DNA of 64,000 bases from DASXKD01 sp963762735 (GTDB taxonomy: Bacteria > Actinomycetota > Actinomycetes > Streptosporangiales > Streptosporangiaceae), in assembly GCA_963762735.1 (NCBI GenBank), contig CAVXMG010000053.1, forward strand, positions 28,762-92,761, given 5' to 3'. Numbering within the stretch: the first letter of the stretch is position 1; each line of letters starts with the position of its first letter. Below, piece after piece: positions 36,624 through 45,944 of the stretch. The notes under the pieces were generated by a model. That model had not been told where the DNA came from, made no database searches, and saw only the letters and a list, made by a program, of their open reading frames with translations. Both the position numbers and the translations under genes were made by a program.

Positions 36624-37184
36624 TTATTCTCGGCCGACGGCGAAGGCCACGATCTCTTCGAGGTCAGGTACATAGCCGTCCGTGGTGTCCACCTCGATCC
36701 ACGGGGCATCCAGCGAAGGCCGGTCGAACGCCCGATGGGACCGGACGCGCTCGGCCGCGTCGGCCGGGCCGGGGTCGGCGTGCGCCCGGCGCAGCGGGTC
36801 CGCCTCCCGGCGGCGCAGGCTCCGCCGGAACGCTACCTCCGCGTCCACCACGCAGTGCACGATGCGGAGCTGGGCGATCCCGGTGAGGGGTTCCAGCCTG
36901 GTACGCCAGATCTTGTCCTGGAAGGCCGCCTCCGCCACGGTCGTCACGCCCGCCCGCAACAGCAGTTCAAGCACGCCGAAGAAAACCGGCAGGGTCCGCA
37001 TCGTCAGCTCGTCACCCGGCCCGGCCACGAAACCGGGGACCGTGTGCACCATGCCTTCTTTGATCTCGTCCCGGCAGATCGCCGGGCAGCCGGCCGACCG
37101 CGCGATCTTGTGGGCGAGCGTGGTCTTTCCCGAGCCCATGGGACCGCTGACCACGACGAGTACCGGAAGACGGGCCACGCTCAC
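36624..37184 (-). CDS. AAA/P-loop kinase-like ATPase, unknown substrate
   Basis: P-loop VVVSGPMGSGKTTLAHKIA near the start, CPAICRDEIKEGM and FRRSLRRREADPLRRAHADP with basic lid residues. The size (186 residues from GTG 37184) and the pattern fit small-molecule or polynucleotide kinases of the zeta-toxin/chloramphenicol-phosphotransferase-like group. The frame is open far upstream without conservation. Confidence 0.75.
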   Translation of the reverse strand: MSVARLPVLVVVSGPMGSGKTTLAHKIARSAGCPAICRDEIKEGMVHTVPGFVAGPGDELTMRTLPVFFGVLELLLRAGVTTVAEAAFQDKIWRTRLEPLTGIAQLRIVHCVVDAEVAFRRSLRRREADPLRRAHADPGPADAAERVRSHRAFDRPSLDAPWIEVDTTDGYVPDLEEIVAFAVGRE

Positions 37185-37312
37185 CGCGCCATATTGCCAC
37201 GGACCCGGGCATTCGGTGGGCTGGCTTGCCGCGGAGCGCATTGTTTGCGGGATTTGACCTGCTCCGTTTCTGAGCATCCAATCTGCCGCGGTGCGGGAAT
37301 GGCGATGCATGA

Positions 37313-37351
37313 GCGGCCTGGCGTGGCGGTGCGCCCGCCACGCCAGGCCGC
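37313..37351 (-). terminator. Hairpin terminator after the 37375-38838 gene
   Basis: Perfect 17-bp stem (37313-37329 with 37335-37351) around a five-base loop, 23 bases beyond the stop of the minus-strand secreted-protein gene. No T tract. Confidence 0.7.
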
Positions 37352-37374
37352 GTAAATGTGTTACCGCGGGATGG

Positions 37375-38838
37375 CTAGTTGTAAGGCAGGAAGCAGATCC
37401 CGGCGTAACCCGAGACGCCGCCGCACGAGGTGCGCCCGCCGAAGTTGTCGCTGGCGATCCACAGGCCGGCGCTGGTGAGCAGCATGTCGTCGGCACCGTG
37501 CCCACGGGACCTGCTGTACATCCCCGCGTTGCCGCCGGAGTTCAGGATCAGCGATCCGCCGGTCGCTCCCGGGGCAAGTCCGGCCAGGCCAGGAGCCGGT
37601 ATCGCGCCCTTGCCCATGGTGTTGCAGGCGTCCCCGTTGGGGAACCACCGGTTGTGCCCTGCCACGTAGACCGCGCTGTTGTCGGCGGCGACCGAATACA
37701 GCGAGTCGCAGCCGTCGTTAGCGATCCAGTCGTGCAGCACTTCCTTCTCGGTAGCCGGGAAGGCCGCCGCCGCGTCACACAGACCGGGCATCGGGAACTG
37801 GCCGTTCCAGTTCCACGCGTGGACCCCGGTGTCGGCGATGTAGATCGTCGAGTCGTCCGGTGACCAGGCGGCGGCGTGAATGTAGAACGGGTGTGAGTCA
37901 CCGCACTGGTAGGGGTAGCCGCTCGGTATCTGGCCCTTGCTGCCGTCGAACTCCGGCGAACTCCAGCCGGTCACCTTCGCAGGCGTCTGATTGACGTGCA
38001 GCATGAAGATCTGCTGCCGACCCAGGCCGCCGACCTTAGTGAAGTCACCTTCGACCAGCAACAGCTTGCCGCTGTGAGACAACTGCTGGTTGTAGACCTC
38101 TGTGCCGTTCGCCTTCACCTTGGGGAACTGGTAGTGGCCGGAGATGCCCAGGTGCAGGAAACCGTCGTCCTTGCCGGTGGTCGGGCTCACGCTCGCGTAG
38201 TACGGATTCGTCGTGGTGCCGCCGATCGTGGTGAAGGTCCCGCCGACAAGCAGGTGGCCGTTGACCACCAGGAGCGTGTCGATATGGCCGCCGCCGACGT
38301 GGTCGTCGAACCCGGAGACGACGTTCCCTGTGGTGGTGTCGATCTCGGCGAAGTTGTTCACCTTGGTGCCGTTGACCGACGTGAACTGCCCGCCGATGTA
38401 GGCGTCGTTGCAGTTGCTGCCGTTGAAGGCAATCGAGTTGATCTCCCCGTTGACGTTCGGGGCCCAAGACGTGACCTTGAAACTTGGGGTCGCGCTGAAG
38501 CTGAAGATGTTGTTCCGGGGATAGGTGGTGGTGAACCGCTGGATCTCGGTGAAGCTGCCCACGGCGTACATGGTGCTGCCGCACTGCACGAGCTGGCGGA
38601 CCGTCTCCGTGGTCCCCGTCGCCGCCAGCTTCGGCGTCCCGGTAGCCGGGGTGGACGACACCTGCCCCGTCTGCGCAGCCGTATTGGCAGTGGCGTGAGC
38701 GGCCGTGGAGCTGGCCATCGCGGGGAGCTGAAGGGCGCAGCATCCGGCCGCCGCAATGCCCGCGATCACCGCATAGCGCAGGCCGTACTGTTTACGTAGC
38801 AGTAGCGTCCGGGGGCGCGTTCCATGCTTATTAGTCAT
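37375..38838 (-). CDS. Secreted beta-propeller-like protein
   Basis: ATG 38838 follows GGAGG. The signal peptide (RYAVIAGIAAAGCCALQLPAMA) is followed by a ~440-residue Thr/Gly/Asn-rich domain with repeated YIGGQFTSVNG, LLVGGTFTTIGG and LVEGDFTKVGG elements, the pattern of delta-60/propeller-like blades. Paired cysteines occur late (CGDSHPF, CDAAAA, CDSLYS, CGGVSGYAGICF). Extracellular; function unknown. Many soil actinomycetes carry several such proteins. Confidence 0.75.
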   Translation of the reverse strand: MTNKHGTRPRTLLLRKQYGLRYAVIAGIAAAGCCALQLPAMASSTAAHATANTAAQTGQVSSTPATGTPKLAATGTTETVRQLVQCGSTMYAVGSFTEIQRFTTTYPRNNIFSFSATPSFKVTSWAPNVNGEINSIAFNGSNCNDAYIGGQFTSVNGTKVNNFAEIDTTTGNVVSGFDDHVGGGHIDTLLVVNGHLLVGGTFTTIGGTTTNPYYASVSPTTGKDDGFLHLGISGHYQFPKVKANGTEVYNQQLSHSGKLLLVEGDFTKVGGLGRQQIFMLHVNQTPAKVTGWSSPEFDGSKGQIPSGYPYQCGDSHPFYIHAAAWSPDDSTIYIADTGVHAWNWNGQFPMPGLCDAAAAFPATEKEVLHDWIANDGCDSLYSVAADNSAVYVAGHNRWFPNGDACNTMGKGAIPAPGLAGLAPGATGGSLILNSGGNAGMYSRSRGHGADDMLLTSAGLWIASDNFGGRTSCGGVSGYAGICFLPYN

Positions 38839-39211
38839 TTGTCCTCCAATGGCAGGCGACCTTACCGCATTCCCCCAAGACATTGGCGTAAACCAAAGAT
38901 CCATCCTTAAGCAAAGGTAAAGACTTAATCTGCTGAGATTAGCACTAGCGGGCAGGCCCTCCCTGAGGTTCTATCAAATAGGACGCATGGGCCCGCCGCG
39001 CCGATTACATGCAGAGCGGTGTAATCGTAGCAAGCGTTACATCTAAAGAAAAGATAATGTTCAGGCAAAGTTCTGCTTTACATTCTGCCGGGCCGGCGGG
39101 CGGGTTATGCGGTCCCGTCGGCCGCGAGTTCGGCGGCGGAGGCAACCTCGGCGAGGCCCCGGGCGTCCTTGGCGGGCGGCATCTGCAAACGGGCGATATC
39201 GGGAGGTGGTC
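38839..39211. other. AT-richer divergent intergenic region
   Basis: 373 bases between the divergent secreted-protein and SigE-type genes, clearly richer in A+T than the surroundings (around 38870-39070). It should hold both promoters. I could not assign a -35/-10 pair; GGGAGG at 39201-39206 is the ribosome site of the sigma gene. Confidence 0.45.
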
Positions 39212-39787
39212 ATGGGCCGCGAGCCGGACGATCAGGCCGTGGAGCGACTGCTCGGCGAGCGCGGACAGCACCTGATGCGCGCGGCGGTCGCGCTTACCGG
39301 CAGCCGCACCGACGGCGAGGACCTGCTGCAGGCGGCCCTGGAGCGCCTGCTGCAGAACTGGAACCGTGTCGACACCGACCCCGAGGGATACCTGCGTCGC
39401 ACCCTGTACAACCTGGCCGCCGACGGCTGGCGGCGCCGGGGCCGCTGGCGGGGCAGGCTCGCCGAGTTCCGCTCGCAGGCCCGCGCGGAACGCACCGGCA
39501 GCGACGACGTCGCCGTGGTGGACCTTCGCGACACGCTGGTCCGGCTGCTGCAGCAACTGCCGCCACGGCAGCGGGCGGTCGTGGTGCTGCGCTACTGGGA
39601 GCAGCGCACCGAGGCGGAGACGGCGGACTTGCTGGGCTGCACAGAGGGCACGGTCAAATCTGCCGCGTCACGGGGGCTGCGACGGCTGCGCGAACTGGCC
39701 GGACCTGAGGCGGAGCAGCCGAGCGCGCCCGCGCCCAAAAGAGCACAGCTGAAAACCGATCTCGAAGTAGCAGGAGGAAGATCATGA
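39212..39787 (+). CDS. SigE-family ECF sigma factor
   Basis: 191 residues from ATG 39212, after GGGAGGTGG. Region 2 (LLGERGQHLMRAAVALTGSRTDGEDLLQAALERLLQNW and YLRRTLYNLAADGWRR) and region 4 (LPPRQRAVVVLRYWEQRTEAETADLLGCTEGTVKSAASRGLRRL) match the actinobacterial SigE-like group. The stop overlaps the next gene's ATG as ATGA, so the neighbour is probably its regulator. Target genes are unknown. Confidence 0.88.
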   Translation: MGREPDDQAVERLLGERGQHLMRAAVALTGSRTDGEDLLQAALERLLQNWNRVDTDPEGYLRRTLYNLAADGWRRRGRWRGRLAEFRSQARAERTGSDDVAVVDLRDTLVRLLQQLPPRQRAVVVLRYWEQRTEAETADLLGCTEGTVKSAASRGLRRLRELAGPEAEQPSAPAPKRAQLKTDLEVAGGRS

Positions 39788-40755
39788 ACGGGGCTATGGA
39801 GGACCTGCTCCGCGAGGGCCTGGACCGGCTGACCGCGGATGTGCAGGTGCCGACCGGGGTGACCGGCAGGGCACGGTCACACCTGCGGCGGAAGAAGACG
39901 GCGGCTCGGGCCGCGCTGGCCGGCGGGGCAGCCGCGGTGACCGCCGCCGCCGTGGTCGTCGCGGTCGTGCCTGGCCAGAACACCACCGGGCCGATCCAGG
40001 TCCGCCCCGCCGCCTACGTGATTACGCAGGTGGCCAATGCCCTGGCGACAACGAACAAGGTCATCCAGACCGAAACCGTCTTCAGCGCCCCGTATCCCCC
40101 GGTCATGGGCTGGAACTACCACGGGGACATGCGGCTCACCCAGTCCGGGTACATCCCGCCCGCCCTGGCTGCTGGCATGCCCTGGGCCCAGGGACGGGTG
40201 CACTGGGGCGTCGGTACCACCAGGGTCCACGGGCGGCGGATCTACGCGCAGATCGACTACCGCCACCACGAATGGGCCAACGCGGGAATACTCGGGTTCC
40301 CGCCGAACGCGTGCACCGTCCGGCTGGACATCGTTGAGTTCAACGGCCCGGCACAATGGCCGGCATACGTCCGTCAGGCGCTGTCCTGCGGGCTGTTCAA
40401 GGTCGCGGGGCACGCCCAGGTCAACGGCGTGCCCACGATCAAACTCACCGGCTCGACGACGAACTGGCATTTCTGGAGCCAACTGCCGCACGGTGAGGGC
40501 CGCGGCCCGTTCCGCGTGGATGCCACCCTGTACGTGAACCCCAAGACGTTCCTGCCGATGCTGGTGATCTGGAACAACCGGACGCACTACCGCGACGGCA
40601 GGCCGCTGGACGGCACGACCCGCCAGGAGATCACCGCCCTGTCGGCCACCCCCGGCAACATCGCCAAGGCGAACGTGACCGTTCCGGCCGGTTTCCGTAA
40701 GGTGCCCAGCAGTACCTTCGGCGGCCCCGTGTGGCCCTACTTCACCTCGGGCTGA
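39784..40755 (+). CDS. Membrane-anchored protein paired with the SigE-type sigma factor
   Basis: 323 residues. A short cytoplasmic N-terminus (MEDLLREGLDRLTADV) is followed by one transmembrane helix (AGGAAAVTAAAVVVAVV) and a large outer domain. The topology and 4-base overlap with the sigma gene fit a membrane anti-sigma factor or sensor. No zinc-finger motif is visible, so this is inference from position and topology. Confidence 0.7.
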   Translation: MNGAMEDLLREGLDRLTADVQVPTGVTGRARSHLRRKKTAARAALAGGAAAVTAAAVVVAVVPGQNTTGPIQVRPAAYVITQVANALATTNKVIQTETVFSAPYPPVMGWNYHGDMRLTQSGYIPPALAAGMPWAQGRVHWGVGTTRVHGRRIYAQIDYRHHEWANAGILGFPPNACTVRLDIVEFNGPAQWPAYVRQALSCGLFKVAGHAQVNGVPTIKLTGSTTNWHFWSQLPHGEGRGPFRVDATLYVNPKTFLPMLVIWNNRTHYRDGRPLDGTTRQEITALSATPGNIAKANVTVPAGFRKVPSSTFGGPVWPYFTSG

Positions 40756-40771
40756 CAGGCCGCACATGAGC

Positions 40772-40799
40772 GCGGGCCGGGCAGCACTGCCCGGCCCGC
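40772..40799. terminator. Bidirectional terminator between convergent genes
   Basis: Perfect 11-bp GC stem (40772-40782 with 40789-40799) with a six-base loop. It sits between the stop of the sensor gene and the stop of the minus-strand secreted protein. Confidence 0.7.
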
Positions 40800-40820
40800 A
40801 CCGTTGTTGGTCTGCGGCGA

Positions 40821-42986
40821 TCAGGAGAACTGCTCGCCCAACGGGGCCTCCACCCCGGTCGAGGTGTCGTAGAACCCGACGCCCATGCAGGTGATCAGCG
40901 ACGAGCAGGACACGCTGGAGAACGTGCTGCGGCTCACGTTGGGATCCGGCGACTGAGTGGGCTTCACCGCCCAGGACGAGCCGTTCCAGTTCTCCGCCAT
41001 CGGCAGGCTGATGCCGTTCTTGGTGACGAACCCGGCGGCGTTGCACCCGGTGCTGAACTGCGTGGTGCTGCAGGACACGCTGGAGAACTCGCTGATGCTC
41101 CCCGACGGGACCGGCACGTTCTGGACGGACCAGTTCGACCCGTTCCACCGCTCCGCCAGCGGGACAGCCTTGTCGGAGGCGTTGACGAAGTCGCCTACCG
41201 CGGTGCAGGCGTTCGCGGCCGTGCAATCGACCCCGTTGACGTGCGCGTTCCGGCCGCCGCTCGGGGTGGCGATGGTCTGGATCGACCAGTTCGTGCCGTT
41301 CCAGACCTCGGCCCAGGTGTGGGTGTTGTCCGAGCCGACCGCCTCGCAGGAGGTCGAGGACGTGCACGACACGTCGTTGAGCTGGGCAGTGGTGGACCCG
41401 GTGGGCGCGGGCGTGGTCTGCAGGGACCAGGACGTGCCGTTCCACTGCTCCGCGAACGGGAACTGGTTCCCGCTCCCGTCGGTGAAGAAGCCCACGGCCG
41501 TGCACGTCTTCACCGACGCGCACGACACGCTGATCAGGAAGCTGTGCACCGCGCCCGCCGGGTTGGGAGTGGACTGCACCGTCCAGTTGGTCCCGTTCCA
41601 CCGCTCCGCGAGCGAGGTCAGTGTCGAACCCCCGCCGACGGCGTCGCCCACCGCCGTGCAGGCCTTCGCCCCGTTGCAGGACACGCCGGACAGGACGCTG
41701 TTCGAGGCGTTGGGGGTGGTGCCGACGATCCAGTTCCTGCCGTTCCAGGTCTCGACGACCGCGTCAAAGACGCTGCCGCTCAGCTCGTCGCCGCCGACCG
41801 CGGCGCAGAAGTTCACGAACGGGCAGGAGACTGTCTGCAGGCCGCTGGCGAGCGAGCCAGCCGGGATCTGCGGCGCCTGAAGCTGCCAGCGCAGCGACCA
41901 GTTCTCCGCCAGCGCGCGGTTGCCGTCCACCGGGTCGTGGTAGAAGCCGACGGCGGTGCACGCGGTCGCGAACGTGCAGGACACGTCGGCCAGCCCGGTG
42001 GAGTCGGAGGCCGTGTTGAGCGGGGTGTTCAGAACCGTCCACTTGGTTCCGTCCCACTGCTCGGTGACCAGCGTCTCGATGGCCTCCTTACTGAAGAAGG
42101 TGCCCACAGCCATGCACCTGGTGTTGTCGGTGCAGGACACCCGGCCCAGGTCGGCAGCGGTGTTGCCGTGCGGCGAGGCGATCGTCTGCAGCGCCCAGCT
42201 CGTGCCGTTCCAGCGCTCGGCCAGGCCGGTGCCGGTCGCCGTGCACGCGGCCGCGGCCGTGCAGGACACGCCTTCGAGCTGGTTGACGGTGCTGGCGGTG
42301 TTGGGCGTGCTCTGGATGGCCCAGCTCGATCCGTTCCAGACCTCCGCCAGCGTGGCCGAGTCGGGCCCGGTGAACGAGTCGCCCACGGCCTCACAGTCGG
42401 TCGCCGAGGGGCAGGAAACCCCGCCGAGCGCACTGTTCGCCGCGCCGCTCACGTTGGGGGTGGACTGGATGGTCCAGGAACTGCCGTTCCAGCTTTCCGC
42501 CAGGGTCTGCGTGGCCCCGCCGCTGGTGAACTGCCCCACCGCCTCGCACGACGACGCCGTCTTGCACGAGACGTCGCTGAGCTGGCTGGCCGTGGCGCCG
42601 GCCGGGTTGGGGGTGCTCTGGATGGACCAGGTGCCGCCGTTCCACACCTCGGCGAGGGTTTCCATGGTCCCGCCGCTATTGAAGTTGCCCACGGCCTCGC
42701 ACGACGACGCCGTCTTGCAGGAGATGCCGTTGAGCTGGCCGCCCCCGGGATCGGGAATGTTGACTATCGTCCAGGTGCTGCCGCTGAGGCTCTCGGCGAG
42801 CAGGCCGTTGGCGTTCCCCACGGCCATGCAGGAAGTCGTGGACGCACAGGACACCGCGGTGAAGTCCCACACCGACGCCCCGGAGGGAGCCGGGGTGCCC
42901 TGCTGTAGCCAGCTCGCCGCCGCTGGCTGCGCTATTACCAGCACGGCGGACATCGCCAGCGCCGCCGTCACTGCAAACCGTTTCAT
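40821..42986 (-). CDS. Large secreted protein with fourteen ~47-residue repeats
   Basis: Signal peptide (MKRFAVTAALAMSAVLVIAQPAAA) from ATG 42986; GTG 42998 is also in frame. The rest is about 14 repeats of the form WNGTSWxIQSTPNPxGAxxSxLxGVSCxSAxxCxAVG, each with two conserved Cys and paired Trp, a likely propeller or solenoid. About 720 residues. It is convergent with the SigE-type sensor operon. Same style as the shorter 31751-32695 protein. Confidence 0.8.
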   Translation of the reverse strand: MKRFAVTAALAMSAVLVIAQPAAASWLQQGTPAPSGASVWDFTAVSCASTTSCMAVGNANGLLAESLSGSTWTIVNIPDPGGGQLNGISCKTASSCEAVGNFNSGGTMETLAEVWNGGTWSIQSTPNPAGATASQLSDVSCKTASSCEAVGQFTSGGATQTLAESWNGSSWTIQSTPNVSGAANSALGGVSCPSATDCEAVGDSFTGPDSATLAEVWNGSSWAIQSTPNTASTVNQLEGVSCTAAAACTATGTGLAERWNGTSWALQTIASPHGNTAADLGRVSCTDNTRCMAVGTFFSKEAIETLVTEQWDGTKWTVLNTPLNTASDSTGLADVSCTFATACTAVGFYHDPVDGNRALAENWSLRWQLQAPQIPAGSLASGLQTVSCPFVNFCAAVGGDELSGSVFDAVVETWNGRNWIVGTTPNASNSVLSGVSCNGAKACTAVGDAVGGGSTLTSLAERWNGTNWTVQSTPNPAGAVHSFLISVSCASVKTCTAVGFFTDGSGNQFPFAEQWNGTSWSLQTTPAPTGSTTAQLNDVSCTSSTSCEAVGSDNTHTWAEVWNGTNWSIQTIATPSGGRNAHVNGVDCTAANACTAVGDFVNASDKAVPLAERWNGSNWSVQNVPVPSGSISEFSSVSCSTTQFSTGCNAAGFVTKNGISLPMAENWNGSSWAVKPTQSPDPNVSRSTFSSVSCSSLITCMGVGFYDTSTGVEAPLGEQFS

Positions 42987-43318
42987 TGCGATCGTCACTC
43001 CCCCGGAGTTCGATGGTCAGGTGCCGTGGGCGCGCTGCCATGCTGATCATGGCAAGGATCGCCAGCCCGAACCTCGCAACACGGCGCAGTTCACCCCTGT
43101 CCCCGCCCCGAACGCGGGCACAGAGGCGACGGTAAGCATCGCATGCGTAAAGTCCCGTTGCCCTCGCCATGGGGTCATACTTACCTTTCCTGGTGTTCTG
43201 CCCCTCATGTCGGGATACCGGCGCCGGCGGATAAGAGAACGCTTAATCTGCGCTCGCTGGGATCCGGAGCAGGAACTACAGTCGAGCTCGGACAGCAGTA
43301 CGTCGAGAGGAGGCGCCG
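42987..43318. other. Divergent intergenic region before the cox genes
   Basis: About 330 bases between the minus-strand secreted protein and the first plus-strand gene of the coxD-coxE run. No RNA or clear operator is seen; GGAGG just before 43319 is a ribosome site. Confidence 0.4.
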
Positions 43319-43573
43319 ATGAGCGGCGAGCCTGACGAGGCCCTGGAAGTGCTGCGCGGGGTCTGGAGCGCGCAGGGGCAGACCAGCGCCGACCTCGACG
43401 AGATGGGCACGGGGAAGTCCTGTAAGCGGATGGCCGATGTCGGGTTCGCCGAGCTGGGCGGTGACGAGGACGACCTGCGCGCCGCCTGGCGGGACCGGCT
43501 GGAGCGTGAAGGCAAGCTGGGCAACGGCGGCTCCGTCGCCGATCTGGTGCTCGGGCCGGCGCAGCAGGGCTGA
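43319..43573 (+). CDS. Small acidic protein at the head of the coxD-coxE run
   Basis: 84 residues, ATG 43319 after GAGAGGAGG. Soluble and charged (VLRGVWSAQGQTSADLDEMGTGKSCKRMADVGFAELGGDEDDLRAAW). No family is recognised. Its place 50 bases before coxD suggests cotranscription and a link to CO dehydrogenase maturation or use. Confidence 0.6.
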   Translation: MSGEPDEALEVLRGVWSAQGQTSADLDEMGTGKSCKRMADVGFAELGGDEDDLRAAWRDRLEREGKLGNGGSVADLVLGPAQQG

Positions 43574-43624
43574 CCTGCGAACCCGGCAGCAGAGCTGAGC
43601 TCAGATCCCAGGGCGAGGAGACAC

Positions 43625-44503
43625 TTGGCCGAGCAACCGCGGACCGTCGGTGAGCTGACGGACCTCCTTCGTCAGGGCGGTTACCTCGCCGACCGCGGCC
43701 TGGCCACCGCGTTGTTCCTGGCGATGTCGCTACCGCGCCCGATCCTGCTCGAAGGCGAGGTCGGGGTGGGCAAGACCGAGGCCGCCAAGGTGCTCGCGGG
43801 CGTCTTCGGCCGCAGGCTCATCCGGCTGCAGTGTTACGAGGGCATCGACACCCACCAGGCGCTCTACGAGTGGGACTACGCGCGGCAGATGCTGCAGATC
43901 CGCGCGCTTTCTGAGCACCAGATCGCCGACGGCGACGCGGTCGACACGCTGTTCGGGCCGAAGTTCCTGCTGGAGCGGCCGTTGCTGGAGGCGGTGCGGG
44001 CCGGCGACCAGGCGGTGCTGCTGATCGACGAGGTGGATCGCGCCGACGACGAGTTCGAGGCGTTCCTGCTTGAGGTCCTGTCCGACTTCCAGGTGAGCAT
44101 CCCGGAGATCGGCACGATCAAGGCGCCGTCCCCGCCGCTGGTCGTGCTCACCTCCAACCGCACCCGCGAACTGCACGACGCGCTGAAGCGGCGCTGCCTC
44201 TACCACTGGATCGGCTACCCCTCCGCCGAGCGGGAACTTGAGATCGTGCTGATCAGGGAGCCGGGCGTGCCGCAGGCGCTGGCCCGCCAGGTGGTCGCCG
44301 CGGTGCACCGGCTGCGCGAGCTTGACCTCGCCAAGCCGCCCGGCGTGGCCGAGACGATCGACTGGGCCCGCACCGTGGACCTGCTCGGCGGTACCGCGCT
44401 CGACCCGCAACTGGCCAGCGACACCCTCGGCGCCGTGGTGAAGGATCGCGACGACCTCGACCTGGTACAGGAAAGCCTGGAGGAGATAACCTCCGGTGCC
44501 TGA
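43625..44503 (+). CDS. coxD: CoxD-type MoxR AAA+ ATPase (set 1)
   Basis: MoxR-family chaperone ATPase; in aerobic CO dehydrogenase systems CoxD helps build the Mo-Cu active site. Walker A LLEGEVGVGKTEAAKVLA, Walker B AVLLIDEVDRADDEFEAF and sensor 1 VVLTSNRTRELHDALKRRCLYHW are intact. TTG 43625 follows GAGGAG; 292 residues. It overlaps coxE by 8 bases. A second copy is at 58871-59794. Confidence 0.9.
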   Translation: MAEQPRTVGELTDLLRQGGYLADRGLATALFLAMSLPRPILLEGEVGVGKTEAAKVLAGVFGRRLIRLQCYEGIDTHQALYEWDYARQMLQIRALSEHQIADGDAVDTLFGPKFLLERPLLEAVRAGDQAVLLIDEVDRADDEFEAFLLEVLSDFQVSIPEIGTIKAPSPPLVVLTSNRTRELHDALKRRCLYHWIGYPSAERELEIVLIREPGVPQALARQVVAAVHRLRELDLAKPPGVAETIDWARTVDLLGGTALDPQLASDTLGAVVKDRDDLDLVQESLEEITSGA

Positions 44504-45617
44504 GCCCGGCCTCACCGGTGTGCTTGTGCGGTTCTGCCACGAGCTTCGCCGCGCCGGGCTGGCGGTGGGTACCGGGGACGTGCTGACCTACTGCGTGGCG
44601 ATGACCCCGCTGGACGCCACCGACATTGTCGATCTCTACTGGGCGGGCCGGGCAACGCTGGTGACCAGGCGGGACGACATCGCCACATACGACGAGGTGT
44701 TCCGGCGGTTCTTCCTGGATGCCGCGAACCCGGTCCCCGAACTGGTCACGATCACCGCCAGGACCGCGGCGCAGGCCGAGGCGGTACTGGCCATTCCCGA
44801 GACCGAGCAGGCCGGCGAGGAGCGCGAGGACCAGACTGCGCTCGGCTGGATGGCCTCCGACGTGGCGGCGCTCAAGCACAAGGCCTTCGCCGCGTGCACT
44901 CCGGAGGAACTGGCCGCGGTGCGGCGGATCATGGCGCGGATCCGGCTCACCCCGCCGCGGCGGCGCACCAGGCGGACCACGGCGGCCAGGTCCGGCCGCA
45001 CCCCCGACCTGCGGCGCATCGTGCGGGAGTCGCTCCGGCTGCACGGCGAGCCCGCCGAACTCTACTGGCGGCAGCGCAAGGCCAGGCTCCGCCCGCTGAT
45101 CCTGATCCTCGACGTCTCCGGGTCGATGGCGGACTACTCGCGCAACCTGCTCCAGTTCGCCTACTCCGCCAAGCGCGCGGCCGCCAAGGTGGAGGTGTTC
45201 TGCTTCGGCACCCGGCTCACCAGGATCACCAGGGAACTGGGCAGCCGCAGGCCCGACGAGGCGCTCGCCCGCGCCGGCCGCGCGGTGTTCGACTGGGAGG
45301 GCGGCACCAGGATCGGGGACAGCCTGGACGACTTCGTGCGCGGCTACGCCCGCCGCGGCCTGGCCCGCGGCGGGGTGGTGGTGGTCTGCTCCGACGGCCT
45401 GGACCGCGGGGATCCGGAGGTGCTGGCCATGGCCGTGGAGCGGCTTTCCCGGCTGTGCCACCGGCTGGTCTGGATGAACCCGCACAAGGGCGACGATGCT
45501 GGCTTCCGGCCCAGCACGCTGGGGATGATGGTGGTGGCCCCGCACATCGACCTGATGTTGTCCGGTCACGACCTGCGGAGCCTGGAAGAGTTCGCCGCGC
45601 TGCTGCCCAGCCTGTAG
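44496..45617 (+). CDS. coxE: CoxE-type von Willebrand factor A protein (set 1)
   Basis: Partner of MoxR-type CoxD. The C-terminal VWA domain carries the MIDAS motif DVSGS (LILILDVSGSMADYSRNLLQFAY), with the later SDGLDRGDPEVL and WMNPHKGD. The N-terminal half is helical with basic stretches (PPRRRTRRTTAARSGRTPDLRR). 373 residues, GTG 44496 overlapping coxD. It most likely acts with CoxD in cofactor assembly. Confidence 0.9.
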   Translation: MPEPGLTGVLVRFCHELRRAGLAVGTGDVLTYCVAMTPLDATDIVDLYWAGRATLVTRRDDIATYDEVFRRFFLDAANPVPELVTITARTAAQAEAVLAIPETEQAGEEREDQTALGWMASDVAALKHKAFAACTPEELAAVRRIMARIRLTPPRRRTRRTTAARSGRTPDLRRIVRESLRLHGEPAELYWRQRKARLRPLILILDVSGSMADYSRNLLQFAYSAKRAAAKVEVFCFGTRLTRITRELGSRRPDEALARAGRAVFDWEGGTRIGDSLDDFVRGYARRGLARGGVVVVCSDGLDRGDPEVLAMAVERLSRLCHRLVWMNPHKGDDAGFRPSTLGMMVVAPHIDLMLSGHDLRSLEEFAALLPSL

Positions 45618-45644
45618 CGGCCGCGGCTCACGTGAGGAGCACCC

Positions 45645-45944
45645 TTGAGGTGGAGCGTAGGGATCGAGGCGGACGCCGGGCGCGGGCTGACGCGCGAGGA
45701 AGTGGTGGAACTCGCCGACGCCGTCGCCGCCAATGACGGTGTCGCCTCGGGGATCGGCTCGGACCGGTACGGCGCCCGGCTGATCGTCACCGCGGGCAGC
45801 CGCGACCAGGCGGTCGAGGCGGCGACCCGGGAGTTCAACAAGGCCGTTGCCGCCGCGGGGCTGCCTGCGGGTCCCATCGTCACCGTCGAGGCGATCAGCG
45901 AAGCCGAGGACGACGACGCGAGCCTGCCAGGCGATGGCCCGTGA
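45645..45944 (+). CDS. Small hypothetical protein of the cox region
   Basis: 99 residues from TTG 45645, after GTGAGGAGC. Sequence MRWSVGIEADAGRGLTREEVVELADAVAAN suggests an alpha/beta ferredoxin-like or ACT-like small domain, but no family is certain. It overlaps the next gene by 4 bases and belongs to the coxD-coxE run. Confidence 0.6.
   Translation: MRWSVGIEADAGRGLTREEVVELADAVAANDGVASGIGSDRYGARLIVTAGSRDQAVEAATREFNKAVAAAGLPAGPIVTVEAISEAEDDDASLPGDGP

Noticed and set aside
40821..42986. Non-ribosomal or polyketide modular gene suggested by repeats
   Set aside because: The repeats are ~47 residues with a signal peptide and Cys/Trp pattern; no condensation, adenylation or ketosynthase motifs are present.
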